The notes below the pieces were generated by a model. It ran no database searches. It was not told the DNA's origin and was given only the letters and a program-made list of their open reading frames with translations. This document shows positions 26,050-34,742 of a stretch of DNA of 64,000 bases, piece after piece. Location of the stretch: positions 124,001 to 188,000 of the forward strand of contig NZ_LAKD02000006.1 of NCBI RefSeq assembly GCF_000968685.2, given 5' to 3'. Position 1 is the first letter of the stretch. The number at the start of each line of letters is the position of its first letter. Made by a program: the position numbers and the translations under genes. The stretch comes from Streptomyces antioxidans. Lineage in GTDB: Bacteria; Actinomycetota; Actinomycetes; Streptomycetales; Streptomycetaceae.

Positions 26050-27114
26050 TCAGCCGGTCAGAGTGGGGTAGTCGATGTATCCCTTGTCGGAGCCGCCGTA
26101 GTAGGTCCTCTGGTCGGGGGTGTTGTACGGGCCGCCCGCTCGCAGACGGGCGGGCAGGTCGGGGTTGGCGAGGAACAGTGCGCCGAAGGAGATCATGTCG
26201 GCCGTGCCGTCCTCGATGAGGGCCAGCTCATCGGCGCTGGTGAATCCCTCCGTCGCGGGGTTGAGGATGAAGGTGCCGGAGAACTCCTTGCGGAGGATGC
26301 CGGTCAGGTCGCGCGAGTCCTCCACGACGTGCAGATGGGCCAGGCCGATCTCGCTCAGCCTGCGGGTGAGGTGGACGTAGGTGGGCTCGGGGTCGGGCTC
26401 CTCCACGCCGTTGTAGCCCGTTCCCGGCGAGATCCGTATCCCGGTGCGCCGGGCGCCGATGGCCTCGGACACCGCCGCGGCCACCTCCGCGGCGAACCGG
26501 ACCCGGGCTTCCACCGAGCCGCCCCACTCATCGGTGCGCCGGTTGGAGTTGGGGGCCAGGAACTGGTGGAGCAAGTAGCCGTAGGCGGCGTGCAGTTCGA
26601 CCCCGTCGAACCCCGCCTCGATGGCGTTGCGCGCCGCCTGGGCGAAGTCGGCGATCGTCTCCCGCACGTCCTGGGAGGTCAGTTCGCGTGGGGTGGTGAA
26701 GTCCTTCATCCCTCGGAAGGTGAACAGCTGGCCGGGCGCGGCGATCGCCGAGGGGGCCACCTGTATCAGTCCGTCGGGCAGGAGGTCGGGATCGCCGACC
26801 CTGCCGACGTGCGAGATCTGGGCGAAGATCGTGCCGCCCTCGGCGTGCACGGCGTCGGTGACGCGGCGCCAGGCGTCGATCTGCTGGGGAGTGTGCAGGC
26901 CCGGGGTGCTGGGGAAGCCCTGGCCGACGACCGACGGCTGGGACCCCTCCGTGATGATCAGCCCGGCCGTGGCCCGCTGCGCGTAGTACGTGGCCATCGA
27001 GTCGGTGGCCGTGTTGCCGGGCCCGAAGGCGCGGGCGCGCCCCATTCCGGGCATGACCAGGCGGTTGCGCAGGCGCAGCCCGGCCAGGTCGATCGGATCG
27101 AAGGGTGTGGACAC
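26050..27114 (-). CDS. Old-yellow-enzyme-family alkene reductase
   Basis: About 354 residues of an FMN-binding TIM barrel of the NADH:flavin oxidoreductase/OYE family. Landmarks are LRNRLVMPGMGR, QISHVGRVG, the GVELHAAYGYLLHQFLAP block with active-site His residues, RTDEWGGS, and the late phosphate-binding ISFGALFLANPD. Such enzymes reduce activated C=C bonds with NAD(P)H and often serve in electrophile detoxification. GTG 27114 with GGGAG is preferred; ATG 27141 is the alternative. It is divergent from a MarR gene, with palindromic operators in between. Confidence 0.92.
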   Translation of the reverse strand: MSTPFDPIDLAGLRLRNRLVMPGMGRARAFGPGNTATDSMATYYAQRATAGLIITEGSQPSVVGQGFPSTPGLHTPQQIDAWRRVTDAVHAEGGTIFAQISHVGRVGDPDLLPDGLIQVAPSAIAAPGQLFTFRGMKDFTTPRELTSQDVRETIADFAQAARNAIEAGFDGVELHAAYGYLLHQFLAPNSNRRTDEWGGSVEARVRFAAEVAAAVSEAIGARRTGIRISPGTGYNGVEEPDPEPTYVHLTRRLSEIGLAHLHVVEDSRDLTGILRKEFSGTFILNPATEGFTSADELALIEDGTADMISFGALFLANPDLPARLRAGGPYNTPDQRTYYGGSDKGYIDYPTLTG

Positions 27115-27158
27115 AACGGCTCCCGGGGGGTCGGAGGGCATGCTGATGGACGGGCTGA

Positions 27159-27221
27159 GTTCATTGGGCGACCAACGAACTGACCGGGAGCCACCGTAGT
27201 CCATTCATTGGTTGACCAATG
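27159..27221. promoter_or_regulatory. Two palindromic MarR-type operators
   Basis: Two related inverted repeats lie between the OYE and MarR genes. A 22-bp near-perfect palindrome covers 27159-27180 (GTTCATTGGG...GACCAACGAAC), and a 16-bp one covers 27206-27221, centred on ATTGGTTGACCAAT. Both share TTGG..ACCAA half-sites. Position and symmetry fit autoregulation by the adjacent MarR and control of the reductase gene. Confidence 0.7.
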
Positions 27222-27249
27222 GTTGGCCGGCCACGATAGCCTTGGCGTC

Positions 27250-27795
27250 ATGACCACACAGCTCCCGCACACCGGCGCGGCGGAGGTCGGGCCCACCGGC
27301 GCGGCGGAGGCCGGATACGGCGGCCGCGTCAGCCAGACCCTGGCGCGGGTGTCCCGTCTGCACCGCCTCGCCGGGGGCAGGCTGCTGCGTCCCACCGGCC
27401 TCTGCTCCGGCCAGGAATTCCTGATGATGACCCTGTGGGACGCGGGGTCGGTCCGGCAGTCGGAGCTGGCGAGGGCGCTCGACCTGGACCCGTCGACCGT
27501 GACCCTGATGCTGCGGCGGCTGGAGCAGGGCGGGCATGTCGTCCGCGCCCGCGATCCGCATGACCGGCGCGTCATGCTCGTCCGGGCCTCGGAGGAGAGC
27601 TACACCCTGCGGCCCAAGGTCGCGGAGGCCTGGGCGCGGCTGGAAGGACACATCCTGGACGGGCTCGACGACGGGGAGCGCGAGGCCTTCGCCAGGATCC
27701 TCATGAAGGTCGAGAAGAACCTCGCCGCGGAAGAAGCGGAAACAGGCGAAGAGGCCGAAGAGGGCGCAGGCCCCGGGAACCCCGGGCTGCCCTAG
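27250..27795 (+). CDS. MarR-family transcriptional regulator
   Basis: 181 residues. The winged helix is visible as VRQSELARALDLDPSTVTLMLRRLEQGG, with the wing in RDPHDRRVMLV. Helices at both ends provide the MarR dimer interface, and the C-terminus is an acidic Glu/Ala tail. No ribosome site precedes ATG 27250, so the message may be leaderless. Likely target: the divergent OYE reductase, through the palindromes at 27159-27221. Confidence 0.9.
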   Translation: MTTQLPHTGAAEVGPTGAAEAGYGGRVSQTLARVSRLHRLAGGRLLRPTGLCSGQEFLMMTLWDAGSVRQSELARALDLDPSTVTLMLRRLEQGGHVVRARDPHDRRVMLVRASEESYTLRPKVAEAWARLEGHILDGLDDGEREAFARILMKVEKNLAAEEAETGEEAEEGAGPGNPGLP

Positions 27796-27796
27796 G

Positions 27797-28237
27797 TCAG
27801 GCGGTGCGTGTCCACGAGCCCAGCACCATCAGCGTCTTGGTGCCGGTGACCTGGCCGACCCGGCGCAGACCGTCGATGACCTGCTGCAGATGCTCGATGT
27901 CCCGCACCCGGACGTGGACGAGTGCGTCGGGGTCACCGGCGATGGTGAAGACGGCCTGCACCTCGGGGACCGTGTAGCAGGTGCGGACGATCTCCCCGAC
28001 GGGTGTCGTCCCCGTGTAGGACAGCTCCACGAACGCCTCGATGCCCCAGCCGAGCTTGGTGTGGTCGATCTGCACCGTGAAGCCCTTGATCACCCCGGTG
28101 TCCTTGAGCCGGTCCACCCGGCGCTTGACCGCGGCCACCGACAGCCCCACCTCGGGCGCCATCTCGGAGAAGGTGCACCGGCCGTCCTCGCGCAGCATGC
28201 GCAGCAACTGCCGGTCCACATCGTCGAATTCGGGCAT
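27797..28237 (-). CDS. Lrp/AsnC-family transcriptional regulator
   Basis: 146 residues: an N-terminal HTH (FDDVDRQLLRMLREDGR, then VGLSVAAVKRRVDRL) and a C-terminal RAM ligand domain ending in TKTLMVLG. ATG 28237 is chosen because GGAGG directly precedes it. The gene is divergent from the indolepyruvate ferredoxin oxidoreductase gene. Such Lrp regulators commonly control adjacent amino-acid catabolic genes, so it probably senses an aromatic amino acid or keto acid and controls 28422 onward. It ends 2 bp from the MarR gene, tail to tail. Confidence 0.92.
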   Translation of the reverse strand: MPEFDDVDRQLLRMLREDGRCTFSEMAPEVGLSVAAVKRRVDRLKDTGVIKGFTVQIDHTKLGWGIEAFVELSYTGTTPVGEIVRTCYTVPEVQAVFTIAGDPDALVHVRVRDIEHLQQVIDGLRRVGQVTGTKTLMVLGSWTRTA

Positions 28238-28285
28238 CGGTCCTCCGCTCCGCGCCATGCGCGCCCGCGCAACCCGCTCGGTGCG

Positions 28286-28331
28286 CGCAAACTCTTTTAG
28301 TCGACCTCGCGAATTTCTCCGGTAGTTTGCG
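28286..28331. promoter_or_regulatory. Divergent promoter region with inverted repeats (Lrp/IOR)
   Basis: The 184-bp intergenic region contains CGCAAACT at 28286-28293 and its inverse AGTTTGCG at 28324-28331, plus a short palindrome CAAGTTACTTG at 28351-28361. The stretch between is AT-richer than its surroundings. These are candidate Lrp-binding sites. Confidence 0.45.
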
Positions 28332-28421
28332 TCTTCTTCCGGATCGGTCGCAAGTTACTTGTGCTCCCCGGGAGGGTGTTGCTGTCCTTGAGCCGACCCC
28401 CGTTACGCCGAGGAGGCTCAC

Positions 28422-31400
28422 GTGAGCACCGACCCCGCCGCGGTTTCGCCCGATGCCCCCTACACGGCCCGCAGCGGGCGGGTACTGATCTCCGGCATCC
28501 AGGCCCTGGTCCGGCTCACCCTCGAACAGCGCCGGATGGACGAGGCGCACGGTCTGGACACCCGTGCGTTCGTCTCCGGCTATCCGGGGTCACCGCTGGG
28601 CGGGGTCGATCTGGAGCTGGACCGGGCCCGTCGCCTCCTCGACCCCGCCGGTGTGGTGTTCCGGCCGGGGCTCAACGAGGAGCTGGCCGCCACCGCCGTG
28701 GCCGGAACGCAGCTGCTGGGGCAGGTGCCCGGACGCCGCCACGAGGCGGTGACCGGGTTCTGGTACGGCAAGAACCCCGGCCTTGACCGCGCGGCCGACG
28801 CGATGCGACACGGGACGGTGGCCGGTACGGCGGCGCGGGGCGGCGCAGTGGCCTGGATCGGCGACGACCCCGGCAGCAAATCCTCGACCGTGCCCAGCTC
28901 CTGCGAGCCGATGTGCCAGAGCCTGGCCATGCCCCTGCTCGCGCCCGGCTCCGTGCCCGAGATCCTCGAATTCGGACTGCACGCCGTGGCCCTGTCCCGC
29001 GCCACCGGCCTCTGGACCGGGCTGAAGATCGTCGCGGATATCGCGGACGCCTCGGCGGTCGTCGACCTCGACGCGCTCCGGCCCGATATCCCCGCCCCGC
29101 CCGCCGCTCCGCGCGGTGCGCCGCCCACCCTCGTGGGCCCCGCGTCCCTGGACGCCGAACACGACATGCTCACCCGCCGGCTGGACCTGGCGCGCGCCTA
29201 CGCCCGTGCGGCCGGACTGAACCGCGTCACCTCCAGCGCCGCGCACGCCACCCTGGGCGTGGTGGCCTCCGGCACCTCCTACGCCGTGGTGCGGCGCGCC
29301 CTGGCCGACCTCGGGATCGGCGAGGCGGACATGGAGGCCCTGGGGGTGCGGCTGATCCGGCTGGCGATGCCGTTCCCGCTCTGCGACGAGGACCTGGTGG
29401 CCATGACCGGCGATCTGGACCAGGTCCTGGTCGTCGAGGACAAGGTGCCCTTCCTCGAACGGCACCTCAAGGCCGCCCTGTACGGCAGCGCCGACGCACC
29501 CGTGGTGGTCGGCCGCCACGGCGAGAACGGCCGGCCGCTGCTCACCGCCCACGGCACCCTCGGGGCCGAGGACGTGGCCAGGGCCCTGGCCCAGCGCATC
29601 GGCCAGGACCGGCTGCCGCGGACCGCGACCGCCCGGCTGGCCTCGCTGGCACCGCCGCCCGCGCCCCGGATCGCGCTGCCCACCGTGTCGGAGCGCACGC
29701 CCTACTTCTGCTCCGGCTGTCCGCACAACACCTCCACCCGCACCGCAGATGACACCCTCGTCGGCGCGGGCATCGGCTGCCACGCCATGATCGCCCTCGA
29801 TGGCGCGGGCCGCGGCCACCAGATCGGGCTGACCCAGATGGGCGGCGAAGGCGCCCAGTGGATCGGGCTGGCCCCGTTCACCGACGACCGGCACTTCGTG
29901 CAGAACCTCGGCGACGGCACCTTCCACCACTCCGGCTCGCTCGCCATCCGCGCGGCGGTGGCCGCGGGCGTGACCATGACGTACAAGCTCCTCTACAACG
30001 ACGCCGTGGCGATGACGGGCGGTCAGCGGCCCGAGGGGCGACTGGACGTCCCGGCGCTGACCCGCTGGCTCGCCCTGGAGGGCGTGCGGAAGGTCGTGGT
30101 GACCACCGCGGCACCGGCCGACTACCGCGGCGTACGCCTCGACCCGATCGCCACGGTGCGCCACCGGGACGATCTGCCCGGGGCCGAGGAGGAGCTGGCC
30201 GCCACCGACGGCGTGACCGTGCTCATCCATGACGACCGCTGCGCCGCGGAGGAGCGCCGTCTGCGCAAGCGCGGTCAGCTGCCCACCCCCGCCGAGAAGG
30301 TGGTCATCAACGAGCGGGTCTGCGAGGGCTGCGGCGACTGCGGGGACGTGTCCACGTGTCTTTCGGTGCAGCCCGTGGACACCGCCTTCGGCCGCAAGAC
30401 CCGGATCCACCAGGCGTCCTGCAACTCCGACTTCAGCTGCCTGAAGGGCGACTGCCCCTCCTTCCTCCTCGTCGAACCGAAGACGGCGAAGACCACCAAA
30501 GCGCCGAAGACCACCCGGGCGAAGGCGACGTCCGTGCCCCGGCCGCCCGTGGCCCTGACCGCGCCCACCCCGGCGGTGACCGGGGACAGCACACTGCTGC
30601 GGATGCCCGGCATCGGCGGCACCGGGGTGGTGACCGTCTCCCAGATCCTCCAGCGGGCCGCCCAGCTCGACGGCCGCTACGCGGCGGGGCTCGAGCAGAC
30701 GGGGCTGGCCCAGAAGGGCGGGCCGGTCGTCAGTGACGTACGGATCTCGGCCACTCCGGTCACCGGCGCCGTGCGCGCCTCCCGGGCGATGGCCGACGTG
30801 CTCATCGGCTTCGATCTGCTCGGTGCGGCGGCCGACACCAATCTGCGCATCGCCCGCCCCGGCCACACCATCGCCGTCGTCAACTCCGCCATCGTCCCCA
30901 CGGCGGCCATGGTGACCAACCGGGTCGTCGTGCCCGGCTCCCCGGACGACGCCCTGGAGCGGATCGAGTCGGCCACCCGGCCCGGGGACAATCTCTACCT
31001 CGACGCGCAGAGCATGGCCGAGGCGCTGTTCGGCGATCACATGCCGACCAATGTGCTCCTGGTCGGAGCCGCCTTCCAGCGCGGCTGCATCCCGCTGACG
31101 GAGGACGCCATCGAGGGCGCGATCCGGCTGGGCGCCGCCGCGGAGAAGAACCTGGCGGCCTTCCGCTGGGGGCGCGCCGCCGCCCTCGACCCCGAGGCCG
31201 TACGGCGTGCCCTGGCCACACCGGAGCGGCCGGTCCTGGAGGTCACACCGGAGGCGCACACCATCGCGGCCACCGCCGCCCGGCCCGGAACGCTCCAGGA
31301 CGCCATCGCCCTGCGCGCCGCCGACCTGATCTCCTATCAGGACCGGGCCTACGCCGAGCGGTACGCCGCCGAGGTGGAGCGGGTCGCCGCGCTGGCCCGG

Positions 31401-31946
31401 CGGCGGGCCGGTGACGAGGCGGGCGGGCGCATCGCCGCCGCCTACGCCGAGGGGCTGCACAAGCTCATGGCGTACAAGGACGAGTACGAGGTGGCGCGGC
31501 TGCATCTGGACACCGTGGAACGGGCCAGGGTCGCGGACGAGTTCGGTCCCGACGCCACCGTCTCCGTGCTGCTGCACCCTCCGGCGCTGCGCGCGCTGGG
31601 CATGAAGCGCAAGATCCGGCTCCGCCGCACGGCGCCCGCGCTCTTCTCGCTGCTGCGCGCCCTGCGGCGGCTCCGGGGCACCCGCCTTGACCTCTTCGGA
31701 TACGCCGAGGTGCGCCGCCAGGAGCGGGCGCTGATCGAGGAGTACCCGCGCCTGGTCCACGCCGCCCTCGCCCGTCTGACGCCCGGCAACGCCACCGCCG
31801 TGGAGGACCTGGTGCGGCTCGTCGAGGCCGTCCGCGGCTACGAGGACATCAAGCTGGCCCGGGTCGAGGAGTTCCGTGCCACGGCCCGCGGGGCCCTGGA
31901 TGATCTGACCGCAACCGCCGACGCTGCCGCGGCCGTCTCCGTCTGA
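28422..31946 (+). CDS. Indolepyruvate:ferredoxin oxidoreductase, fused alpha/gamma form
   Basis: 1174 residues, the length of the single-chain bacterial form. It oxidatively decarboxylates aryl or branched 2-oxo acids to acyl-CoA with ferredoxin reduction. N-terminal TPP-family domains begin with FVSGYPGSPLGG. A central TPP-binding region has YFCSGCPHNTST and GIGCHAM, followed by an iron-sulfur segment CEGCGDCGDVSTCLSVQP with further cysteines in CNSDFSCLKGDC. The gamma domain starts at LRMPGIGGTGVVTVSQIL. GTG 28422 follows AGGAGG. An acyl-CoA dehydrogenase follows on the same strand and an Lrp regulator is divergent, together suggesting aromatic or branched amino-acid breakdown. Confidence 0.93.
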   Translation: MSTDPAAVSPDAPYTARSGRVLISGIQALVRLTLEQRRMDEAHGLDTRAFVSGYPGSPLGGVDLELDRARRLLDPAGVVFRPGLNEELAATAVAGTQLLGQVPGRRHEAVTGFWYGKNPGLDRAADAMRHGTVAGTAARGGAVAWIGDDPGSKSSTVPSSCEPMCQSLAMPLLAPGSVPEILEFGLHAVALSRATGLWTGLKIVADIADASAVVDLDALRPDIPAPPAAPRGAPPTLVGPASLDAEHDMLTRRLDLARAYARAAGLNRVTSSAAHATLGVVASGTSYAVVRRALADLGIGEADMEALGVRLIRLAMPFPLCDEDLVAMTGDLDQVLVVEDKVPFLERHLKAALYGSADAPVVVGRHGENGRPLLTAHGTLGAEDVARALAQRIGQDRLPRTATARLASLAPPPAPRIALPTVSERTPYFCSGCPHNTSTRTADDTLVGAGIGCHAMIALDGAGRGHQIGLTQMGGEGAQWIGLAPFTDDRHFVQNLGDGTFHHSGSLAIRAAVAAGVTMTYKLLYNDAVAMTGGQRPEGRLDVPALTRWLALEGVRKVVVTTAAPADYRGVRLDPIATVRHRDDLPGAEEELAATDGVTVLIHDDRCAAEERRLRKRGQLPTPAEKVVINERVCEGCGDCGDVSTCLSVQPVDTAFGRKTRIHQASCNSDFSCLKGDCPSFLLVEPKTAKTTKAPKTTRAKATSVPRPPVALTAPTPAVTGDSTLLRMPGIGGTGVVTVSQILQRAAQLDGRYAAGLEQTGLAQKGGPVVSDVRISATPVTGAVRASRAMADVLIGFDLLGAAADTNLRIARPGHTIAVVNSAIVPTAAMVTNRVVVPGSPDDALERIESATRPGDNLYLDAQSMAEALFGDHMPTNVLLVGAAFQRGCIPLTEDAIEGAIRLGAAAEKNLAAFRWGRAAALDPEAVRRALATPERPVLEVTPEAHTIAATAARPGTLQDAIALRAADLISYQDRAYAERYAAEVERVAALARRRAGDEAGGRIAAAYAEGLHKLMAYKDEYEVARLHLDTVERARVADEFGPDATVSVLLHPPALRALGMKRKIRLRRTAPALFSLLRALRRLRGTRLDLFGYAEVRRQERALIEEYPRLVHAALARLTPGNATAVEDLVRLVEAVRGYEDIKLARVEEFRATARGALDDLTATADAAAAVSV

Positions 31947-31996
31947 CCCCGGCTCAGCACCCGTCCTCGCCCGCCCGCACCACAGGAGCGCCCCTC

Positions 31997-33136
31997 ATGC
32001 CCGTCGACCGCATGCTTCCCACCCGTGAGGCCGAGGACCTGCTCGACCTCGTCCGCGAGATCGCCGACAAGGAGCTGGCCCTCCGCGTCGAGGAGCACGA
32101 ACGCGCCGAGACCTACCCCGAGGGGCTGTTCCGCCTGCTGGGCGACGCCGGGCTGCTGGGCCTGCCCTACCCGGAGGAGTTCGGCGGGGGCGGCCAGCCC
32201 TATGAGGTCTACCTCCAGGTCCTGGAGGAGCTGGCCGCGCGCTGGGCCGCCGTCGCCATCGCCACCAGCGTCCACACCCTCGCCGCCTTCCCCCTGCTCA
32301 CCTTCGGCGCCACCGAGCAGCGCGAGCGCTGGGCGGAGGACATCCTCGGCGGCCGGCTCATCGGCGGGTACAGCCTGTCCGAACCCCAGGCCGGGTCCGA
32401 CGCGGTGGCCCTGACCTGCCGTGCCGAGAAGACCCCCGACGGTTACCTGATCAACGGCGCCAAGGCGTGGATCACCCACGGCGGCAAGGCGGACTTCTAC
32501 GCCCTGTTCGCCCGCACCGGCCCCGGCAGCAACGGCATCTCCTGCTTCTTCGCGCCCGGCCACACCGACGGCCTCAGCTTCGGGCGGCCCGAGGAGAAGA
32601 TGGGCCTGCACGCCATCCCCACCACCTCCGCCTTCTGGGACGACGCCCTGCTCGCCGCCGACCGGCTGATCGGCGGCGAGGGAAAGGGGCTCCACATCGC
32701 CTTCAGCGCACTGGACTCCGGCCGTCTGGGCATCGCCGCCTGCGCCACCGGGCTCGCCCAGGCCGCCCTGGACGCCGCGGTCGGCTACGCCCATGAACGC
32801 ACCGCCTTCGGCCGGAGGATCATCGACCATCAGGGGCTCGGCTTCCTGCTGGCCGACATGGCCGCGGCGGTCGACTCCGCGCGCGCCACCTATCTGGACG
32901 CGGCCCGCCGCCGCGACCACGGGCGCCCGTACACCCGTCAGGCCAGCGTGGCCAAGCTGACGGCGACCGACGCCGCCATGAAGGTGACCACGGACGCCGT
33001 CCAGGTCTTCGGCGGCTACGGCTACACCCGCGACTTCCCCGTGGAGCGCTATATGCGCGAGGCGAAGATCATGCAGATCTTCGAGGGCACCAACCAGATC
33101 CAGCGGCTCATCATCAGCCGCCAACTCGCCCCCTGA
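31997..33136 (+). CDS. Acyl-CoA dehydrogenase
   Basis: 379 residues of a standard acyl-CoA dehydrogenase: YSLSEPQAGSDA flavin-binding block, AWITHGGKADFY, then GRLGIAACATGLAQAALDAAVGYAHERTAFG split over the C-terminal helices. The catalytic glutamate region is MREAKIMQIFEGTNQIQR. It introduces an alpha-beta double bond into an acyl-CoA using FAD. It starts 50 bp after the oxidoreductase gene, with AGGAG before the ATG, and probably shares its transcript, taking the acyl-CoA product onward. Confidence 0.95.
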   Translation: MPVDRMLPTREAEDLLDLVREIADKELALRVEEHERAETYPEGLFRLLGDAGLLGLPYPEEFGGGGQPYEVYLQVLEELAARWAAVAIATSVHTLAAFPLLTFGATEQRERWAEDILGGRLIGGYSLSEPQAGSDAVALTCRAEKTPDGYLINGAKAWITHGGKADFYALFARTGPGSNGISCFFAPGHTDGLSFGRPEEKMGLHAIPTTSAFWDDALLAADRLIGGEGKGLHIAFSALDSGRLGIAACATGLAQAALDAAVGYAHERTAFGRRIIDHQGLGFLLADMAAAVDSARATYLDAARRRDHGRPYTRQASVAKLTATDAAMKVTTDAVQVFGGYGYTRDFPVERYMREAKIMQIFEGTNQIQRLIISRQLAP

Positions 33137-33186
33137 CCGGCCCCGTGACGGAATGTCGCACCCGGACACACCGGGCGGACCGGGTC

Positions 33187-33780
33187 ATGATGACCACCAT
33201 GACATCGGTACGTGGAACGCGCGGGGCGCGAGCGCATCAGCCGGGATCGGGCCGTACGGCGGCGGTGGCGGCGGTGCTGACCGCTGTGACCGTGGCCGGT
33301 TGCGGAGGGCCGCCGGACACGGCCGACGGGGTGCCCCCGCACCGGGGGAACCCGTCGGAGTCCCGTTCCGCACAGCCCTCGGACAGCCCCTCCGGCGGGC
33401 TCAGCGCCTCGGCGGCGCCCTCGGCGTCGGCGGCGGCGGACGGGGGTGACATCGCCGACTGCGCGGACGGCGACTGCGCGATCGCGGTGTCCCAGCGGGT
33501 GACGGTCCCCTTCGAGGGCCCGGCCGGTCCGGCGACGCTGACCGTGGACGAGCTCGGCCCCAACAAGGTCACGTACACGGTGACGTCGGGCGGCAACCGC
33601 TCCCGGGGTGGGGCGAGCGGCCCCGGCCAGGGGTGCGTGACCGTGCTGCGCGACCGCGGCAGCAGCAATGTGTGCGGCAGGGTGAGCACCATGCAGCCGT
33701 CCGCCCAGCCCGGCGCCGTGGTGATCCTGATGGCCGCCGGGGAGGACGGCACGGCGGCCCTGCGGATCGTGTCCGGGTGA
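33187..33780 (+). CDS. Putative lipoprotein of unknown function
   Basis: About 197 residues. A basic N-terminus and hydrophobic stretch lead to the lipobox TVAGC, so the protein is probably lipid-anchored outside the membrane. A Ser/Pro/Ala linker (about residues 45-85) is followed by a compact beta-rich domain with DCADGDCAIAV and later GQGC and NVCGR cysteines. No recognised family. Several in-frame ATGs lie at 33187, 33190 and 33199. It follows the acyl-CoA dehydrogenase by 50 bp but need not be functionally linked. Confidence 0.75.
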   Translation: MMTTMTSVRGTRGARAHQPGSGRTAAVAAVLTAVTVAGCGGPPDTADGVPPHRGNPSESRSAQPSDSPSGGLSASAAPSASAAADGGDIADCADGDCAIAVSQRVTVPFEGPAGPATLTVDELGPNKVTYTVTSGGNRSRGGASGPGQGCVTVLRDRGSSNVCGRVSTMQPSAQPGAVVILMAAGEDGTAALRIVSG

Positions 33781-33808
33781 CCTGCCCCGGCGGTCACCCG
33801 CTCGGTGG

Positions 33809-34726
33809 TCAGCCCTGCGCGGGCGGGCTTCCGGGGGAACGGGAGTGGCGGATGCCCGCCTCGTAGGTCTCCTTGAGGTGGTGGAGGGTGTCGTCGAAGT
33901 GACGCGCCGCGTAGCTGGCGTAGAGGATGTCGATCAGCAGCAGCTGGCCCCACTTCGAGGTGACGGACTCCCCGTACAGCCCCTCCCCCGCGACGTTGGA
34001 GGTGAACAGCGGCACATCGCTGAGCTCCGCCAGCGGGCTGTCCTGGACGGAGGTGATGCCGATGGAGGTGGCGCCGGTCTGCCGGGCGAGCCGCATGGCG
34101 TCCACGATGGCGGTGGACTTGCCCGAGTCGCTGATGCCGATGAGCACATCCCGTGGCGTCAGGATGGTGGCCAGCATGACCTGCACGCTCTGGTCCCGGT
34201 AGAGCAGGCACTTCTTACCCGCGCGGGTGAACCGCATGACCCCCTCCTCCGCGGCGATGCTGGAGGAGCCCATGCAGCAGAACACCACCGCGTCCGCCGC
34301 GTGCAGCAGATCGACGGCCCGGCTGATGGCGTCGCCGCTGACCTGCTTGGCGGTCTGGGTCAGCGTCTGGCGGCTGCTGCGCTCGATCTTGCCCACGATG
34401 GCGGGGGGTTCGTCGCCGCGGAGGATGCCCTCGTAGACGAACTCCTCGTCCCGGTCGGCGGCGGCCGACCGGGTGGCGAAGGTGGCCTCGGCGAGGCTGA
34501 GGCGGAGCGAGTGATAGCTGTCCATGCCCAGCTCGCGGACGAACCGGGACACCGTCGACTCGGCCACGCCGCACGCCGAGGCCAGCTGGGAGATGGTCAT
34601 CGACTGCGCCTGCCGGGGGTGGGCCAGAAGGTACTCGCCGATCTGGCGCAGTGCGCCCGGTAGGTAGGGCAGCTTGCTGGTGATGAGGTGCAGCACCTTG
34701 CCGGCCTCATCCGCCGGGACAGCCAT
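33809..34726 (-). CDS. RpiR-family regulator with SIS domain
   Basis: 305 residues. An N-terminal RpiR helix-turn-helix (MTISQLASACGVAESTVSRFVRELGM) is followed by a SIS phosphosugar-binding domain (VVFCCMGSSSIAAEEG, IGISDSGKS). It is the last gene of the leftward 13-gene operon, 16 bp after the hydroxyacid dehydrogenase, with GGAG before the ATG. RpiR proteins sense sugar phosphates. The likely targets are the operon promoter at 46440 and the inverted GAAATTTC boxes there, some 12 kb away. Confidence 0.93.
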   Translation of the reverse strand: MAVPADEAGKVLHLITSKLPYLPGALRQIGEYLLAHPRQAQSMTISQLASACGVAESTVSRFVRELGMDSYHSLRLSLAEATFATRSAAADRDEEFVYEGILRGDEPPAIVGKIERSSRQTLTQTAKQVSGDAISRAVDLLHAADAVVFCCMGSSSIAAEEGVMRFTRAGKKCLLYRDQSVQVMLATILTPRDVLIGISDSGKSTAIVDAMRLARQTGATSIGITSVQDSPLAELSDVPLFTSNVAGEGLYGESVTSKWGQLLLIDILYASYAARHFDDTLHHLKETYEAGIRHSRSPGSPPAQG

Positions 34727-34742
34727 GACTCGCTCCGTGGTC

